Assembly (NCBI RefSeq): GCF_947495275.1
Contig: NZ_CANLYL010000017.1
Span: forward strand, 1 to 64,000
DNA length: 64,000 nucleotides
Direction of reading: 5' to 3'
Source: an uncultured Roseobacter sp.
GTDB taxonomy: Bacteria > Pseudomonadota > Alphaproteobacteria > Rhodobacterales > Rhodobacteraceae
The notes under the pieces were generated by a model, which saw only the letters and a program-made list of their open reading frames with translations, had not been told where the DNA came from and ran no database searches. A program made the translations under genes and the position numbers. This document shows positions 41,333 through 49,929 of this stretch, piece after piece. How positions within the stretch are numbered: position 1 is the first letter of the stretch; each line of letters starts with the position of its first letter.

Positions 41333-43261
41333 ATGACGCGTAAAATTTTCCTCACGCTGCTGATGGTTTGCCTGTTGGCGGCCGGTGCCCTGTCTGCACA
41401 GAATGCGGCTGAAAAAATCCTGCCCCTTGATGGCTGGATCAACCCCGATGGCAGTGCCGTAGAGCTGAACTGGTTTGATGCCAAACCCCCACGCGTAGGA
41501 GGGGTGACGGTCAAGCGACGGCTTTATGGGCAGATCGGTGGGGAGACGTGGCAGGTTATTTCGCCCCCGCTTGGGCCTGCCATGCGCTTTACCGACGAGA
41601 CAATTGAGCCGGGCGTGGCCTATGAATACCAGGTGCTGCGGAGCGCACGGGACATCGTTGATGTCGGATATTGGGTGACGGGGGTCAAACTGCCCGCACA
41701 GGCGCAGCGCGGCAATATCTATGTCGTGGTGGATGAAACCATCGCAGAAGAGATCGCTCCCCGCTTGCGGCGCTTTGAGCGCGACCTGACCGGGGATGGG
41801 TGGAAAGTGCACCGCCATCTCGCGCCCCGCGGCAACAGCAGGAAGCCGACTGAGAATCTCAAAAAGGTCCTGAGCATCAAGACCTGGCTGCATGAACGTT
41901 ACCTTGAAGATCCCTTTGGTCAGCATGCCGTGGTTCTGGTGGGTCATATTCCGATGATCAAAAGCGGCAGAGCCAATCCCGATGGGCATGAACAGGTCGC
42001 CCATGCCAGCGATCTTTTCTATGCGGATATGGATGGCAGATGGGCCGTCACCCGCAAGGGGGTGCTTCTGGACAACCGGGTACCGGGTGATTTCATCGAA
42101 ACGCAGATCGGCCGGATTGATTTCAGCAATGTCAGCGCTGGCAAGCGTGATGCCGAGATTCACCTTCTTAGAGCCTATTTTGACAAGAACCACCATTGGC
42201 GCATGGGCCTGTTTGGAGACCTCAGGGAGGCTTATGGCAAGATCGGGCATCTGACGGTTGAAGCTTTCGGTCTGCGCAACGTCGTGGGCCCCAATGCAGT
42301 GGCGGAAGGCGGGCACCATGATGTTGGCGAACAAAAGCCATGGCTCTGGGGCGTCGATTTCGGGGATTGGAACGGATATATCTATGCTGAGCAATATGCC
42401 AATAAGGCGGTTTTTGCGATCAACTTCGGCAGTGGCAAACAAAAGATTGGAAGCCCTTTCAACCCGATGACGGCCCTGTTGGCCCAGCCTTGGTACACCA
42501 TCGCTGTCGGCTGGGGCGCGCGCCCGGCCTGGTGGCTGCATCACATGGCCCTGGGGGGGACGATCGGGGATGTGCACATGCGCACGGTGAACAATGGGGT
42601 CGCCGACAAACCTTACCGCGAAACGATGGATTACTACCCGACGGGTGGGTATTTATGGCGCAACCCGGTTTGGGTGAACCTTCTGGGGGATCCCAGCACA
42701 CGGGCCTTTATGCTGGCCCCGGCAACCGGGCTCAGCGCCCGGGAAACAGACCAGGGGGTGCGGCTTTCCTGGGCGGCGCCTGCCGATCCTGACGTCATTG
42801 GCTACCGGCTTTACCGCGCGGCACCGGGCAGCATGGATTTCACCGCATTGAACGAAGGCGCGCTGGTCGAGAACCTGACCTTCCTGCATGAGACCTCGGA
42901 GAGATCCGGGCGGTACATGGTGCGCGCCTATGGGCTCAAACGTGTTCATGCGGGCTCTTTTTATACGCTCTCCCAAGGGGCTTTTGCCGAAACCGGGGCT
43001 GATCCGGAGCAGGGGACGGCGCTGACACTCGCGACCCCCTCTGATCAGGCGGTTGCTCTGCCCAAAGCCTTCAGTCAGGTGACAGATGGTAAAATTCACG
43101 CCGTCATCGAAGGCCCCCTCACGGGGCAGCTCAGCCATGATGGCACGGATTGGCTCTACACACCGCCTGCCGGATTTGCCGGGACGGTGCCGCTGCGGTT
43201 CACTGTTTCAGATGCCCTGCAAACCGTTGAAGGGGTTCTGACCATCACGGTTGGGGGATGA
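41333..43261 (+). CDS. Secreted multidomain protein with a gingipain-like fold lacking cysteine
   Basis: A 642-residue exported protein. Residues 1-22 are a signal peptide ending ALSA-QN. A beta-domain follows (25-120), then a central domain whose blocks (VVLVGHIPMIK, AYGKIGHLTVEAFG, LHHMALGGTIGDV and VNLLGDPSTRAF) recall C25-type peptidases, and finally an FN3-like module (DVIGYRLYRAA) and a C-terminal Ig-like module. Gingipain-type peptidases use a Cys-His pair, but this chain has no Cys outside the signal peptide, so peptidase activity is unlikely. It might be a non-catalytic surface or scaffold protein. ATG 41333 was chosen for the signal peptide; an earlier frame start adds only unrelated residues. 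Confidence 0.6.
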   Translation: MTRKIFLTLLMVCLLAAGALSAQNAAEKILPLDGWINPDGSAVELNWFDAKPPRVGGVTVKRRLYGQIGGETWQVISPPLGPAMRFTDETIEPGVAYEYQVLRSARDIVDVGYWVTGVKLPAQAQRGNIYVVVDETIAEEIAPRLRRFERDLTGDGWKVHRHLAPRGNSRKPTENLKKVLSIKTWLHERYLEDPFGQHAVVLVGHIPMIKSGRANPDGHEQVAHASDLFYADMDGRWAVTRKGVLLDNRVPGDFIETQIGRIDFSNVSAGKRDAEIHLLRAYFDKNHHWRMGLFGDLREAYGKIGHLTVEAFGLRNVVGPNAVAEGGHHDVGEQKPWLWGVDFGDWNGYIYAEQYANKAVFAINFGSGKQKIGSPFNPMTALLAQPWYTIAVGWGARPAWWLHHMALGGTIGDVHMRTVNNGVADKPYRETMDYYPTGGYLWRNPVWVNLLGDPSTRAFMLAPATGLSARETDQGVRLSWAAPADPDVIGYRLYRAAPGSMDFTALNEGALVENLTFLHETSERSGRYMVRAYGLKRVHAGSFYTLSQGAFAETGADPEQGTALTLATPSDQAVALPKAFSQVTDGKIHAVIEGPLTGQLSHDGTDWLYTPPAGFAGTVPLRFTVSDALQTVEGVLTITVGG

Positions 43262-43277
43262 CCCGGCGCCTTTGATC

Positions 43278-43937
43278 TTACTGCCGTGGCCTTGGATCGA
43301 TGACCATGGCCGCCAGCCAGCCTGAAACGAAACCACCCAGATGGGTTTCCCAGGCCAATTGCCCGTCCAGGGCCCACCACATCACGACGTTGAGGGTCAG
43401 CAGCAGGCCCGCAGCCCGGGCCACGGGCCAGAGCGCTTCCTGCAGGGTGAAGCGGTCGACATAGCCCCAGGCCAGCAGCCCGCCTGCAAGTCCAAAAAGC
43501 GCGCCCGAGGCTCCTACCATCGGTGCGGTTGTCGAGGCCAGCAGCGCAAACCCTGTCGCCCCGCCCAGAAGGGCTGCGCAATAAAGCATCACGAACCCCT
43601 TGAGACCGACCCGGTCCAGAACCGCAAGACCCAGCGACCACAGAGTGGCCATATTGATCACAAGGTGCAGCAGGCCGCCGTGCAGGAAACCGTAAGTCAG
43701 AAACATCAGGTAGGGCTGGCTGGGATAGTTCGGCACCCAGGATTGCAGCAAGCCAACCCAGAACCCGCCGTATTCATAGGCGATCAACCTCAGACGGGGG
43801 GCATTGAGCACCTGCCAGTCGGCCAGTTGCAACACCAGTTCGATCACGCTGCACAGCGCGATCACGGCGATCAGGATCCAGGGCCTTTCGGGGAGATCGG
43901 CAGGAGAGGAAGGCTCAGACGGAGCAGGCGTGGTCAT
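43278..43937 (-). CDS. Rhomboid-family intramembrane serine protease
   Basis: A 219-residue protein with about six to seven membrane helices. FLHGGLLHLVINM supplies the His/Asn oxyanion residues (N95), GASGALFGL the nucleophile (Ser144), and ETHLGGFVSGWL the catalytic His199. All key residues are present, so it should be active. ATG 43937 begins the cytoplasmic tail; an upstream TTG is possible. It is convergent with the secreted protein and follows the outer-membrane barrel gene. Its substrate is unknown, but a role in maturation of exported proteins of this locus is plausible. Confidence 0.85.
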   Translation of the reverse strand: MTTPAPSEPSSPADLPERPWILIAVIALCSVIELVLQLADWQVLNAPRLRLIAYEYGGFWVGLLQSWVPNYPSQPYLMFLTYGFLHGGLLHLVINMATLWSLGLAVLDRVGLKGFVMLYCAALLGGATGFALLASTTAPMVGASGALFGLAGGLLAWGYVDRFTLQEALWPVARAAGLLLTLNVVMWWALDGQLAWETHLGGFVSGWLAAMVIDPRPRQ

Positions 43938-43982
43938 GCGCCACAATGGTCCGTCTGTTGCAGGCAATGCAAGATAGGCGCA

Positions 43983-45404
43983 TCAGGGGGTCCAGTTGAA
44001 ACTGCGCTGGAGGCCGACAAAAACTGTGTTTGACCGGCGGTCCCGGGCGTTATCTTCGGCGGAGAAGGAATGAGAGAACCCGCTGACCAGCCCCCAGTCA
44101 CGGGTCAGGTCGTAGCGGTAGGTCAGGTTGACATCCAGACGTTTACCGTCACTGCCGTTTTGCTGTAATTCGTTCCGGTTAAAGAAGGAAACGCTCAGCC
44201 CAAAGCTGGAGATGCTGTTGATCCGCTGATCGTAGCTTGCGCGCAGGCTGGTGTTGATGTCCTCGTCGTTGTTGCTGTCGGTGTTCACGCTTTGCGCCAG
44301 ACCAAAGCTCAGAACGGCGGTTGGCAGCTCATGGCGGTATTCAATATCGACCAGGGGATCGGTGCCGACCACATCAGCCCCGGTCACGCCCAGGGTTACG
44401 GACAAAGCGCCCCGTGGCAGTTCCAGGTTCCGGCTGACATTCAGGAAAGACCGGCGGCCATCGTCGTTGCTTGAGACATCGGAGGCAAAGTTCAGCCCCA
44501 CAGAGCCATTTGGCAAAGCACGGGTCAGGCCAAAGCCAACGCTCACCCCTTCATCTGTCCCCACCTCGTTGCCAGAGCGTTCAATACTGTCATAACTCAA
44601 GGAAAGATCGGCCGTGAGGATGGGTGTGACCTCCAGAACAACCCCGGCCCCGAAGCCGATGGTTTCCCGGTTCACCCCGTCGCCTTGCGCGTCGAAATCC
44701 CTGTAACTGGCGGTCAGGTTGGCAGTGATGCGGCGATCAATGCGAAAATCAATCTGTCCTGAGACCTCATTGGTGCTCTGATCTGTCAGATCGGGATCAT
44801 TGGTGCCGCTGAAGGTCAGCTCGCTATAGCGCCAGTTGAAACTGGCCCCGATGGGGGCTTCGCGTCCGATCGCGCCTTCAAGACCAAAGTTATAGCTTTG
44901 CCGCGTGCCGCTGTCCTGGTTGATGATATTGCCGTCCTGATCGAAATCCGCATCCAGCGCGGAGTTGTTGGTATCGGACTCGCGATAGCTGGCATTAAGG
45001 CCCAAGAGAGCATTGCGCGTGTTGCGGTCATAGTTGAGCCCGACCGTGGAATTCGTCAGATCAAAACTGGACTGGTTATCGCGGCCTTCCTCGATATCTG
45101 TACTAAGGTTCAGTGCAATGCGGTCAACGGAGGTGATGCTCTCAAGACCGAACCCCAGCACGGTGCGGCCAAAGAAATCAGATTCCCCATCTGCTTCGAG
45201 ATCAGGGTTGTCGCTGTATTCCAGACGCTGCGTGACATCAAAGCGCGCAATAAAGCCGGGCGGGGCCACATCCTGAGCCCGCACCACAGCACCAACCGTG
45301 CACAAAATCAAAAACGCCCCGGTTCCCTGGTGCGTTCTTGTGGTTTTCCGCCTGTGCGAATGCCTGTTATTCGAACAGACGCCGTTCTGGTACCAGAATG
45401 ACAT
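43983..45404 (-). CDS. Outer-membrane beta-barrel protein of the exosortase-linked export locus
   Basis: A 473-residue protein. A long N-terminal export signal ends in GAVVRAQDVAP (about residue 43). The rest alternates polar and aromatic or hydrophobic residues in strands with many Asp/Asn-rich turns (for example SASYRESDTN-like and SFFNRNELQQNGSD), and it ends in FVGLQRSFNWTP, as in outer-membrane barrels. The order Wza-like gene then barrel gene is as in PEP-CTERM loci, whose barrel protein family is of this size. ATG 45404 has GAAGGA five bases upstream and overlaps the Wza-like gene by 38 bases. Likely an outer-membrane export pore or structural barrel. Confidence 0.72.
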   Translation of the reverse strand: MSFWYQNGVCSNNRHSHRRKTTRTHQGTGAFLILCTVGAVVRAQDVAPPGFIARFDVTQRLEYSDNPDLEADGESDFFGRTVLGFGLESITSVDRIALNLSTDIEEGRDNQSSFDLTNSTVGLNYDRNTRNALLGLNASYRESDTNNSALDADFDQDGNIINQDSGTRQSYNFGLEGAIGREAPIGASFNWRYSELTFSGTNDPDLTDQSTNEVSGQIDFRIDRRITANLTASYRDFDAQGDGVNRETIGFGAGVVLEVTPILTADLSLSYDSIERSGNEVGTDEGVSVGFGLTRALPNGSVGLNFASDVSSNDDGRRSFLNVSRNLELPRGALSVTLGVTGADVVGTDPLVDIEYRHELPTAVLSFGLAQSVNTDSNNDEDINTSLRASYDQRINSISSFGLSVSFFNRNELQQNGSDGKRLDVNLTYRYDLTRDWGLVSGFSHSFSAEDNARDRRSNTVFVGLQRSFNWTP

Positions 45405-45978
45405 CTCCGTCCTTCAGCTCGATATCGTTTGTCACAGCCCCGTTGGCCAGGGCTTTATAATTCAGGATCGTCACACGTTGTACACCGCTTCGATCCGTGC
45501 GGCGCAGCTGAACGCGTTTGATCGCTGCAAATCTTGATACACCGCCACTGATGGCGATGGCCTGCAATAATGTTGTTCCCCGTTTGACCACAACCATGCC
45601 CGGGTTGTTCACTTCTCCGACGAAGTAGACGTCAATGCTGGGGCCGGTAATGCCCGTGCGGGCCGCATCCTGCGGATCCTGACGGGGTTGCACGCCGACA
45701 AAGACCGTGGGTGGGCTCGCGAAATTGGAGCTGATGGCATCCCGGATGGAGATTTGCACTTGGCTGATCGTGCGTCCCCCGGCCGTCAGGGTGCCTGCAA
45801 AAGGAAAGCTGATCTGCCCACTTGGCAGAACAACAACAGCCCGGTCGAGGCTTGGGTCTTCAAGCACTTCCACCTGTAGCACATCACCAGAGCGGATCCT
45901 GTAGTCGCCCTGCGCGTTTGCAGAGACAGCACAGATGACAAAGGCCATTACGGCTGACAACAGAGGTATGAGTTTCAT
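45367..45978 (-). CDS. Polysaccharide export protein (Wza-like), short, non-lipidated
   Basis: A 203-residue exported protein: signal peptide MKLIPLLSAVMAFVICAVSANA, then a Poly_export domain (YRIRSGDVLQVEVLEDP...LPSGQISFPFAG) and one SLBB-like module (VYFVGEVNNPGMVVVKRGTTLLQAIA). It resembles Wza-type outer-membrane exporters, but the Cys in VICAVSANA is not in a lipobox (the residue before it is Ile), and it is much shorter than E. coli Wza. AAGGTGA precedes ATG 45978 by eight bases. Expected to form or assist the export channel together with GumC-like and barrel proteins. Confidence 0.85.
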   Translation of the reverse strand: MKLIPLLSAVMAFVICAVSANAQGDYRIRSGDVLQVEVLEDPSLDRAVVVLPSGQISFPFAGTLTAGGRTISQVQISIRDAISSNFASPPTVFVGVQPRQDPQDAARTGITGPSIDVYFVGEVNNPGMVVVKRGTTLLQAIAISGGVSRFAAIKRVQLRRTDRSGVQRVTILNYKALANGAVTNDIELKDGDVILVPERRLFE

Positions 45979-46050
45979 ATCAGATCACCTTCCCGACGCC
46001 TCGGGGCTATTGTTGGAATGAACCGTTCCATAAAAACAAGCTGAAACATC

Positions 46051-46074
46051 GCGGTGCCCTCATTTCGGCACCGC
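46051..46074 (-). terminator. Hairpin between the TPR lipoprotein and Wza-like genes
   Basis: GCGGTGCC (46051-46058) pairs perfectly with GGCACCGC (46067-46074). On the minus strand a T-run appears only about ten bases after the stem, so this is a possible attenuator or weak terminator rather than a certain one. Confidence 0.45.
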
Positions 46075-46112
46075 ATTGTAGTGAATACATCACGCTTGCG
46101 GCGGGTGGTCGA

Positions 46113-48557
46113 TCACTGTTCGACCAGTGCACGCAGGCGTGCCATTTCTGCACGTGCCTTCTCGATTTGCGGATGGGTATCCGCCGGTCCGGCAATGGTG
46201 AGGGCCTTCTGTATCTGCTCCAGCGCTTCGTCATTGCGCTCCAGAGCGGCATAGGTGAAGCCAAGATGCGCCTGGACCACCGGATCTTCTGCCAGCCCGG
46301 CTGCAGCGCTTTCCAGATAGGGCAGGGCGCCTTCGGCATCCCCACGGCGGAACAGCACCCAGCCGTAGGTATCCTGAAGGGCGGGCACTTCGAAATCGCG
46401 CAGACGGCGGGCAATCACCCAGGCCCGCTCAAGGCTGTCGGCATCGTCTTTATACGTTGCAAGCAGGCTGGCCAGGTTATTGGCGACAACAACCGCGCTG
46501 GAATTCTGCTCGTAAAGCGTCTCGTAAATCCCGATGGCGCCATCGACATCTCCGATACGCTCAAGCCTGCTGGCCTTGGCCCACATGACATTGGGGTGGT
46601 TGTTCGTGGCATCCAGCGCTTCTTCGATGATCGCATCCGCCTCTTCAGGGTTGCCCTGACGCAGCGCGATGCGGGTCAGTTGCAGCCAGGCATCCAGCGC
46701 TCTTTCAGGGGCTGCTGTGGTCACTTCACGCAAGGTGATCTTGGCGGCATCCAGATCACCCGCTGCAGTCTGCGTGGAGGCCAGCGCCTGCTTGAGCCCA
46801 AGATTTTCAGGGTTTTCCGCGACCAGCGCCTGCGCCATGCGTTGCGCTTCCTCGACTTCCCCGACCTGCAAACGCGCGCGCATCAGCACCAACCGCTCGC
46901 GCAGGCCAGCATCTTCACCGCTGGAGAGTTCTTCAAGGAACTGCATGGCCTGTTCGGTGCCGCCTTCCTGATTGAGGGCCTGGGCCTGCAATCCATTGGC
47001 CACATTGCGCGATTGTTCCGTGTCCAGGCGTCTCAGGGTGTCGATGACCTGATTGGCCCGGGGCAGGTCTTCCATACGCAGATAGAGATCGCCCAGCACG
47101 GTCAGAAGTTCGAGGTTGCCGGGGCTTTGCCGGAGCGCCGGCAGCAGGACGTCTTCTGCCGGGAAGAGACGGCCTTCCTGGATCAGAACCCTGGCGTAGC
47201 GGAGCGAGGTTTCAGGCGCATTGCCGGAAGCTTCGACAGCCTGGGCGAGGAAATCGCGCGCCAGATCGGTCTCGCCTGTGCGTGTGTGCGCCTCATACAT
47301 CAGGTTCATCGCCTGAACATCTTCCGGGGCCGTGTCCAGAGCCAGGCGCAGGTTGGCAATCGCAGCGTCGGTCTCGTCCGCCTGCAGCTGCCAGCTGGCC
47401 TGCATCTTCAGCGCATCAACCGCGGAAGGGTTTTGCTCAAGCACTTCTTCGACAAGACGGCGGGCCCCAACCTGATTGCCGGTGTTGACAAGCATCCGCG
47501 CCAGGGTGGCTTTGAACCCCGAGCTGTCCTCTTCATTGGCATCGCTCTGTTCCACGATGGCTTCCATCTCGGCGATCGCCTTGTCCTGCTCACCCGCCTG
47601 GAAATCCATCAGGGCCAACATCGCCTTGAAGCGATTGGGATTGGGGTTCACAGCAATCGCCCGTTCAATCTCGACACGGGCCGCATCCTCGCCGTGAACC
47701 TGCGAGACAAATTGGATCAGATTGACAAAGAGGCCGGGGTTTTCGTCGGCCGGATCGGAAATCTCCCGCAGGAAGGCTTCGGCATCCTCCAGTTTCTGCT
47801 GCGATACAAAGAACCGCAGCATCATGCGCTGGATTTCAGTATCGCCGGGGAAACGTTTGACCATGTCGCGCAACTGAACCTCGATTGCGTCGGTATCCTG
47901 CATCTGGCCCAGCATCCCCAACCGCTGGGTATAGAGCACACGGTCATCAGGGGCCGCGGCCAGCAGGACATCCATGCGCTCAAGCGCCTTGCTCAGCGCG
48001 CCATCCCGCGCATAGCGGTCCATCAGCAACCGGTTCAGGATGTTGCTGTCCGGCAGGGTTGCCAGCAACGTCTCTGTTGGCGCCGTCAAGGCCTGTAGGG
48101 CCGGATCGTCTTCTGCAAGGGCGGCTTCGCGGTATTTCAGTCCCAGGCTGATGGCCTGAACGCGCGGATCCTCTGCGGAGAGCTCTACCGCAACAGTGCC
48201 GTGGCGGATGAATTCATCCCAGTTGCCCGCTTCAAAGGCCAGTTCCGCCAAGGCCCGGCGCGCTTCGAAATTCTCCGGGTATTGCTCTGCGATGGCCAGA
48301 TATTGACCATAAGCCGCCCGCGGATTTCCCTGGGTCATGAATAATTCGGCCATGGTCTGGCGGGTTGGAAGATGCGCCTTGTCAAACTCGAAGACATTGC
48401 GGAACTGAACCATGGCCCGGTCCGTATCACCGGATTCAATCAGGGCCAGCCCCGACTGGAAATATTCCTCAGCGCGGTCTGCATCTGATTTGCACCCTGC
48501 CAACGCAAGAAAGACCGCAGCGGCCAGAGCGGATTTGGAGAGGGTCGGAGCAAACAT
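46113..48557 (-). CDS. TPR-repeat lipoprotein, PrsT-like
   Basis: An 814-residue protein. The lipobox LALAGC (Cys22) marks an outer-membrane or periplasmic lipoprotein. The remaining chain is a continuous array of TPR-like helical hairpins (for example AEEYFQSGLALIESGD, LALLGDLYLRMEDLPRA-like and GFTYAALERNDEALEQIQKAL at the end). The size and order match the PrsT family of PEP-CTERM/exosortase loci. ATG 48557 has AGGGAA seven bases upstream. It probably scaffolds the export apparatus. It may be cotranscribed with the Wza-like gene (134 bases downstream, with an intervening hairpin). Confidence 0.83.
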   Translation of the reverse strand: MFAPTLSKSALAAAVFLALAGCKSDADRAEEYFQSGLALIESGDTDRAMVQFRNVFEFDKAHLPTRQTMAELFMTQGNPRAAYGQYLAIAEQYPENFEARRALAELAFEAGNWDEFIRHGTVAVELSAEDPRVQAISLGLKYREAALAEDDPALQALTAPTETLLATLPDSNILNRLLMDRYARDGALSKALERMDVLLAAAPDDRVLYTQRLGMLGQMQDTDAIEVQLRDMVKRFPGDTEIQRMMLRFFVSQQKLEDAEAFLREISDPADENPGLFVNLIQFVSQVHGEDAARVEIERAIAVNPNPNRFKAMLALMDFQAGEQDKAIAEMEAIVEQSDANEEDSSGFKATLARMLVNTGNQVGARRLVEEVLEQNPSAVDALKMQASWQLQADETDAAIANLRLALDTAPEDVQAMNLMYEAHTRTGETDLARDFLAQAVEASGNAPETSLRYARVLIQEGRLFPAEDVLLPALRQSPGNLELLTVLGDLYLRMEDLPRANQVIDTLRRLDTEQSRNVANGLQAQALNQEGGTEQAMQFLEELSSGEDAGLRERLVLMRARLQVGEVEEAQRMAQALVAENPENLGLKQALASTQTAAGDLDAAKITLREVTTAAPERALDAWLQLTRIALRQGNPEEADAIIEEALDATNNHPNVMWAKASRLERIGDVDGAIGIYETLYEQNSSAVVVANNLASLLATYKDDADSLERAWVIARRLRDFEVPALQDTYGWVLFRRGDAEGALPYLESAAAGLAEDPVVQAHLGFTYAALERNDEALEQIQKALTIAGPADTHPQIEKARAEMARLRALVEQ

Positions 48558-48716
48558 AACATTTCCCTGATAGATAATGAGATCGATTCAAAGAGTAATA
48601 CATCGCCCCAAGCAGGGCCAGCATGCTGGCGGGGGCATCTTAAAACAATCTATTGAAAAAGAAGTGTCAGAGCAGATTTCGACCCGATTGGAGCCGGTGC
48701 CTCTGCTCTGATATAT

Positions 48717-49409
48717 CTAGTGACCCGTCGCGCGCATGACGACGCCGGCAGTCTGGAACAGAATGCGCAGATCCAGTCGCAGCGACAACGTGCGGTTATA
48801 CGTGTTGTCATAGGTCACGCGGTCGCCAAAACCACAGTCGTTGCGGTCAGAGACCTGCCACAACCCGGTGATCCCGGGACGCAGATCGTAATAGCCGCGC
48901 CCGTGATAGAAAGATTCCTGCCCAACCATCATCGGACGGGGGCCCACCAGGGACATGGTTCCATTGAGCACATTGAAAAGCTGTGGCAGCTCGTCAATCG
49001 AGGTTTTCCGCAGCAGGCGGCCAACAGGCGTGATGCGCGGGTCTTTCTTGAGCTTCTGGGTGCTGTCCCATTCCGCCCGGGCTTCGGGGCATTTCTGCAG
49101 GTAGCTTTCAAGCTGGGCATCGGCGTTCTTGACCATGGTCCGCAGCTTCCACATGCGGAACTGCTCTCCGTCTTTGCCGACACGCAATTGGGAATAGAAA
49201 GGTTTGCCGCCGGTCAACAGCGCAACTGTGACGGCGAGAAGCACAACAATTGGAAGAACAATCGGGGCGCTCAGAAGTACCAGTGTCAGGTCGAGCAAAC
49301 GTTTGAACACATCGCGATACAGCCCGGAATTAATGGCCTTAGGCGGTGTAATGCTGGTTCGAGAGCTTCCTTCAACATCGGTACTAAGATTAGGAACATG
49401 TAAAGTCAT
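48717..49409 (-). CDS. Polyprenyl-phosphate sugar-1-phosphate transferase (initiating transferase)
   Basis: A 230-residue monotopic phosphoglycosyltransferase of the bacterial sugar transferase family. One membrane segment (about 38-60) precedes the catalytic domain: KPFYSQLRVGKDGEQFRMWKLRTM, ITPVGRLLRKTSIDELPQL, and NGTMSLVGPRPMM, ending GYYDLRPGITGLWQV. This family starts polysaccharide repeat units by moving a sugar-1-phosphate to undecaprenyl phosphate. ATG 49409 is the first in-frame ATG. It is followed by a 159-base gap and the TPR lipoprotein. Confidence 0.93.
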   Translation of the reverse strand: MTLHVPNLSTDVEGSSRTSITPPKAINSGLYRDVFKRLLDLTLVLLSAPIVLPIVVLLAVTVALLTGGKPFYSQLRVGKDGEQFRMWKLRTMVKNADAQLESYLQKCPEARAEWDSTQKLKKDPRITPVGRLLRKTSIDELPQLFNVLNGTMSLVGPRPMMVGQESFYHGRGYYDLRPGITGLWQVSDRNDCGFGDRVTYDNTYNRTLSLRLDLRILFQTAGVVMRATGH

Positions 49410-49899
49410 AAGCAACTATGGCTGGCAGCCGACCCTATTAAAAAAGTTACAATTAAGCAGGAGGAAAAGGACTAATAATCAGACCCCCAACTCACGAACT
49501 GGTTACGGTAATTACCGAATGACTCTAACATTGAGACAAAATTTAATAAAGTAATGAATGCTTTGTAATGATCTGAAATGACTAGCTATTTGATTTTTAG
49601 ACAAATTTCATTCTGTTTTGCAGCATTACTTGGTAAAGAAAACACCCCCCATACACCCATAGCGGGAATGACCCGCAGTCTGGCCCGTACAATCCGGCGA
49701 AAACCCGGATATTGCTGAGGAAACAGAGACAGCACGTCCCGTGATGCGCGAATCATGAAAAGGGTGTCTTGATCTGGCGGATCGGCGTGAACATCTCTGC
49801 AACGGCCCATGAAACAACGGCACCGCCATAAAATAGCCGTGTTAATCGAACATGGATCACTTATATATTAGAGATACTTCCAGCAGTTTGGGAGGGCCA
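49410..49899. promoter_or_regulatory. AT-rich divergent promoter region
   Basis: A 490-base stretch between the initiating transferase (minus) and the ATPase (plus). It is clearly AT-richer than its neighbours, especially 49440-49620. A 74-codon minus-strand frame (49586-49810) exists but has neither a ribosome-binding site nor a known domain. No other feature is supported. Confidence 0.4.
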
Positions 49900-49929
49900 A
49901 TGAGTATGATTAATAGTGTGATGTTGTGA
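49900..49929 (+). CDS. Nine-residue leader minigene coupled to the ATPase
   Basis: After the strong ribosome-binding site GGAGGG (49891-49896), ATG 49900 (or ATG 49906) opens MSMINSVML and stops at TGA 49927-49929. That stop overlaps the GTG start of the ATPase at 49926 (GTGA). The ATPase has no good site of its own, so translation is probably passed on by termination-reinitiation. It may set the expression level of the ATPase; it need not make a functional peptide. Confidence 0.45.
   Translation: MSMINSVML

Noticed and set aside
41321-42577. 418-codon minus-strand frame over the cysteine-free secreted protein
   Set aside because: Antisense shadow with no recognisable domain or ribosome-binding site.
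41333-43261. Active gingipain-type protease
   Set aside because: No Cys in the mature protein.
46167-48098. 643-codon plus-strand frame inside the TPR lipoprotein gene
   Set aside because: Antisense frame held open by GC-rich codon bias; no domain, and the opposite strand encodes a clear TPR lipoprotein.
49586-49810. 74-codon minus-strand frame in the AT-rich divergent region
   Set aside because: No ribosome-binding site and no recognisable domain; not enough to call a gene.
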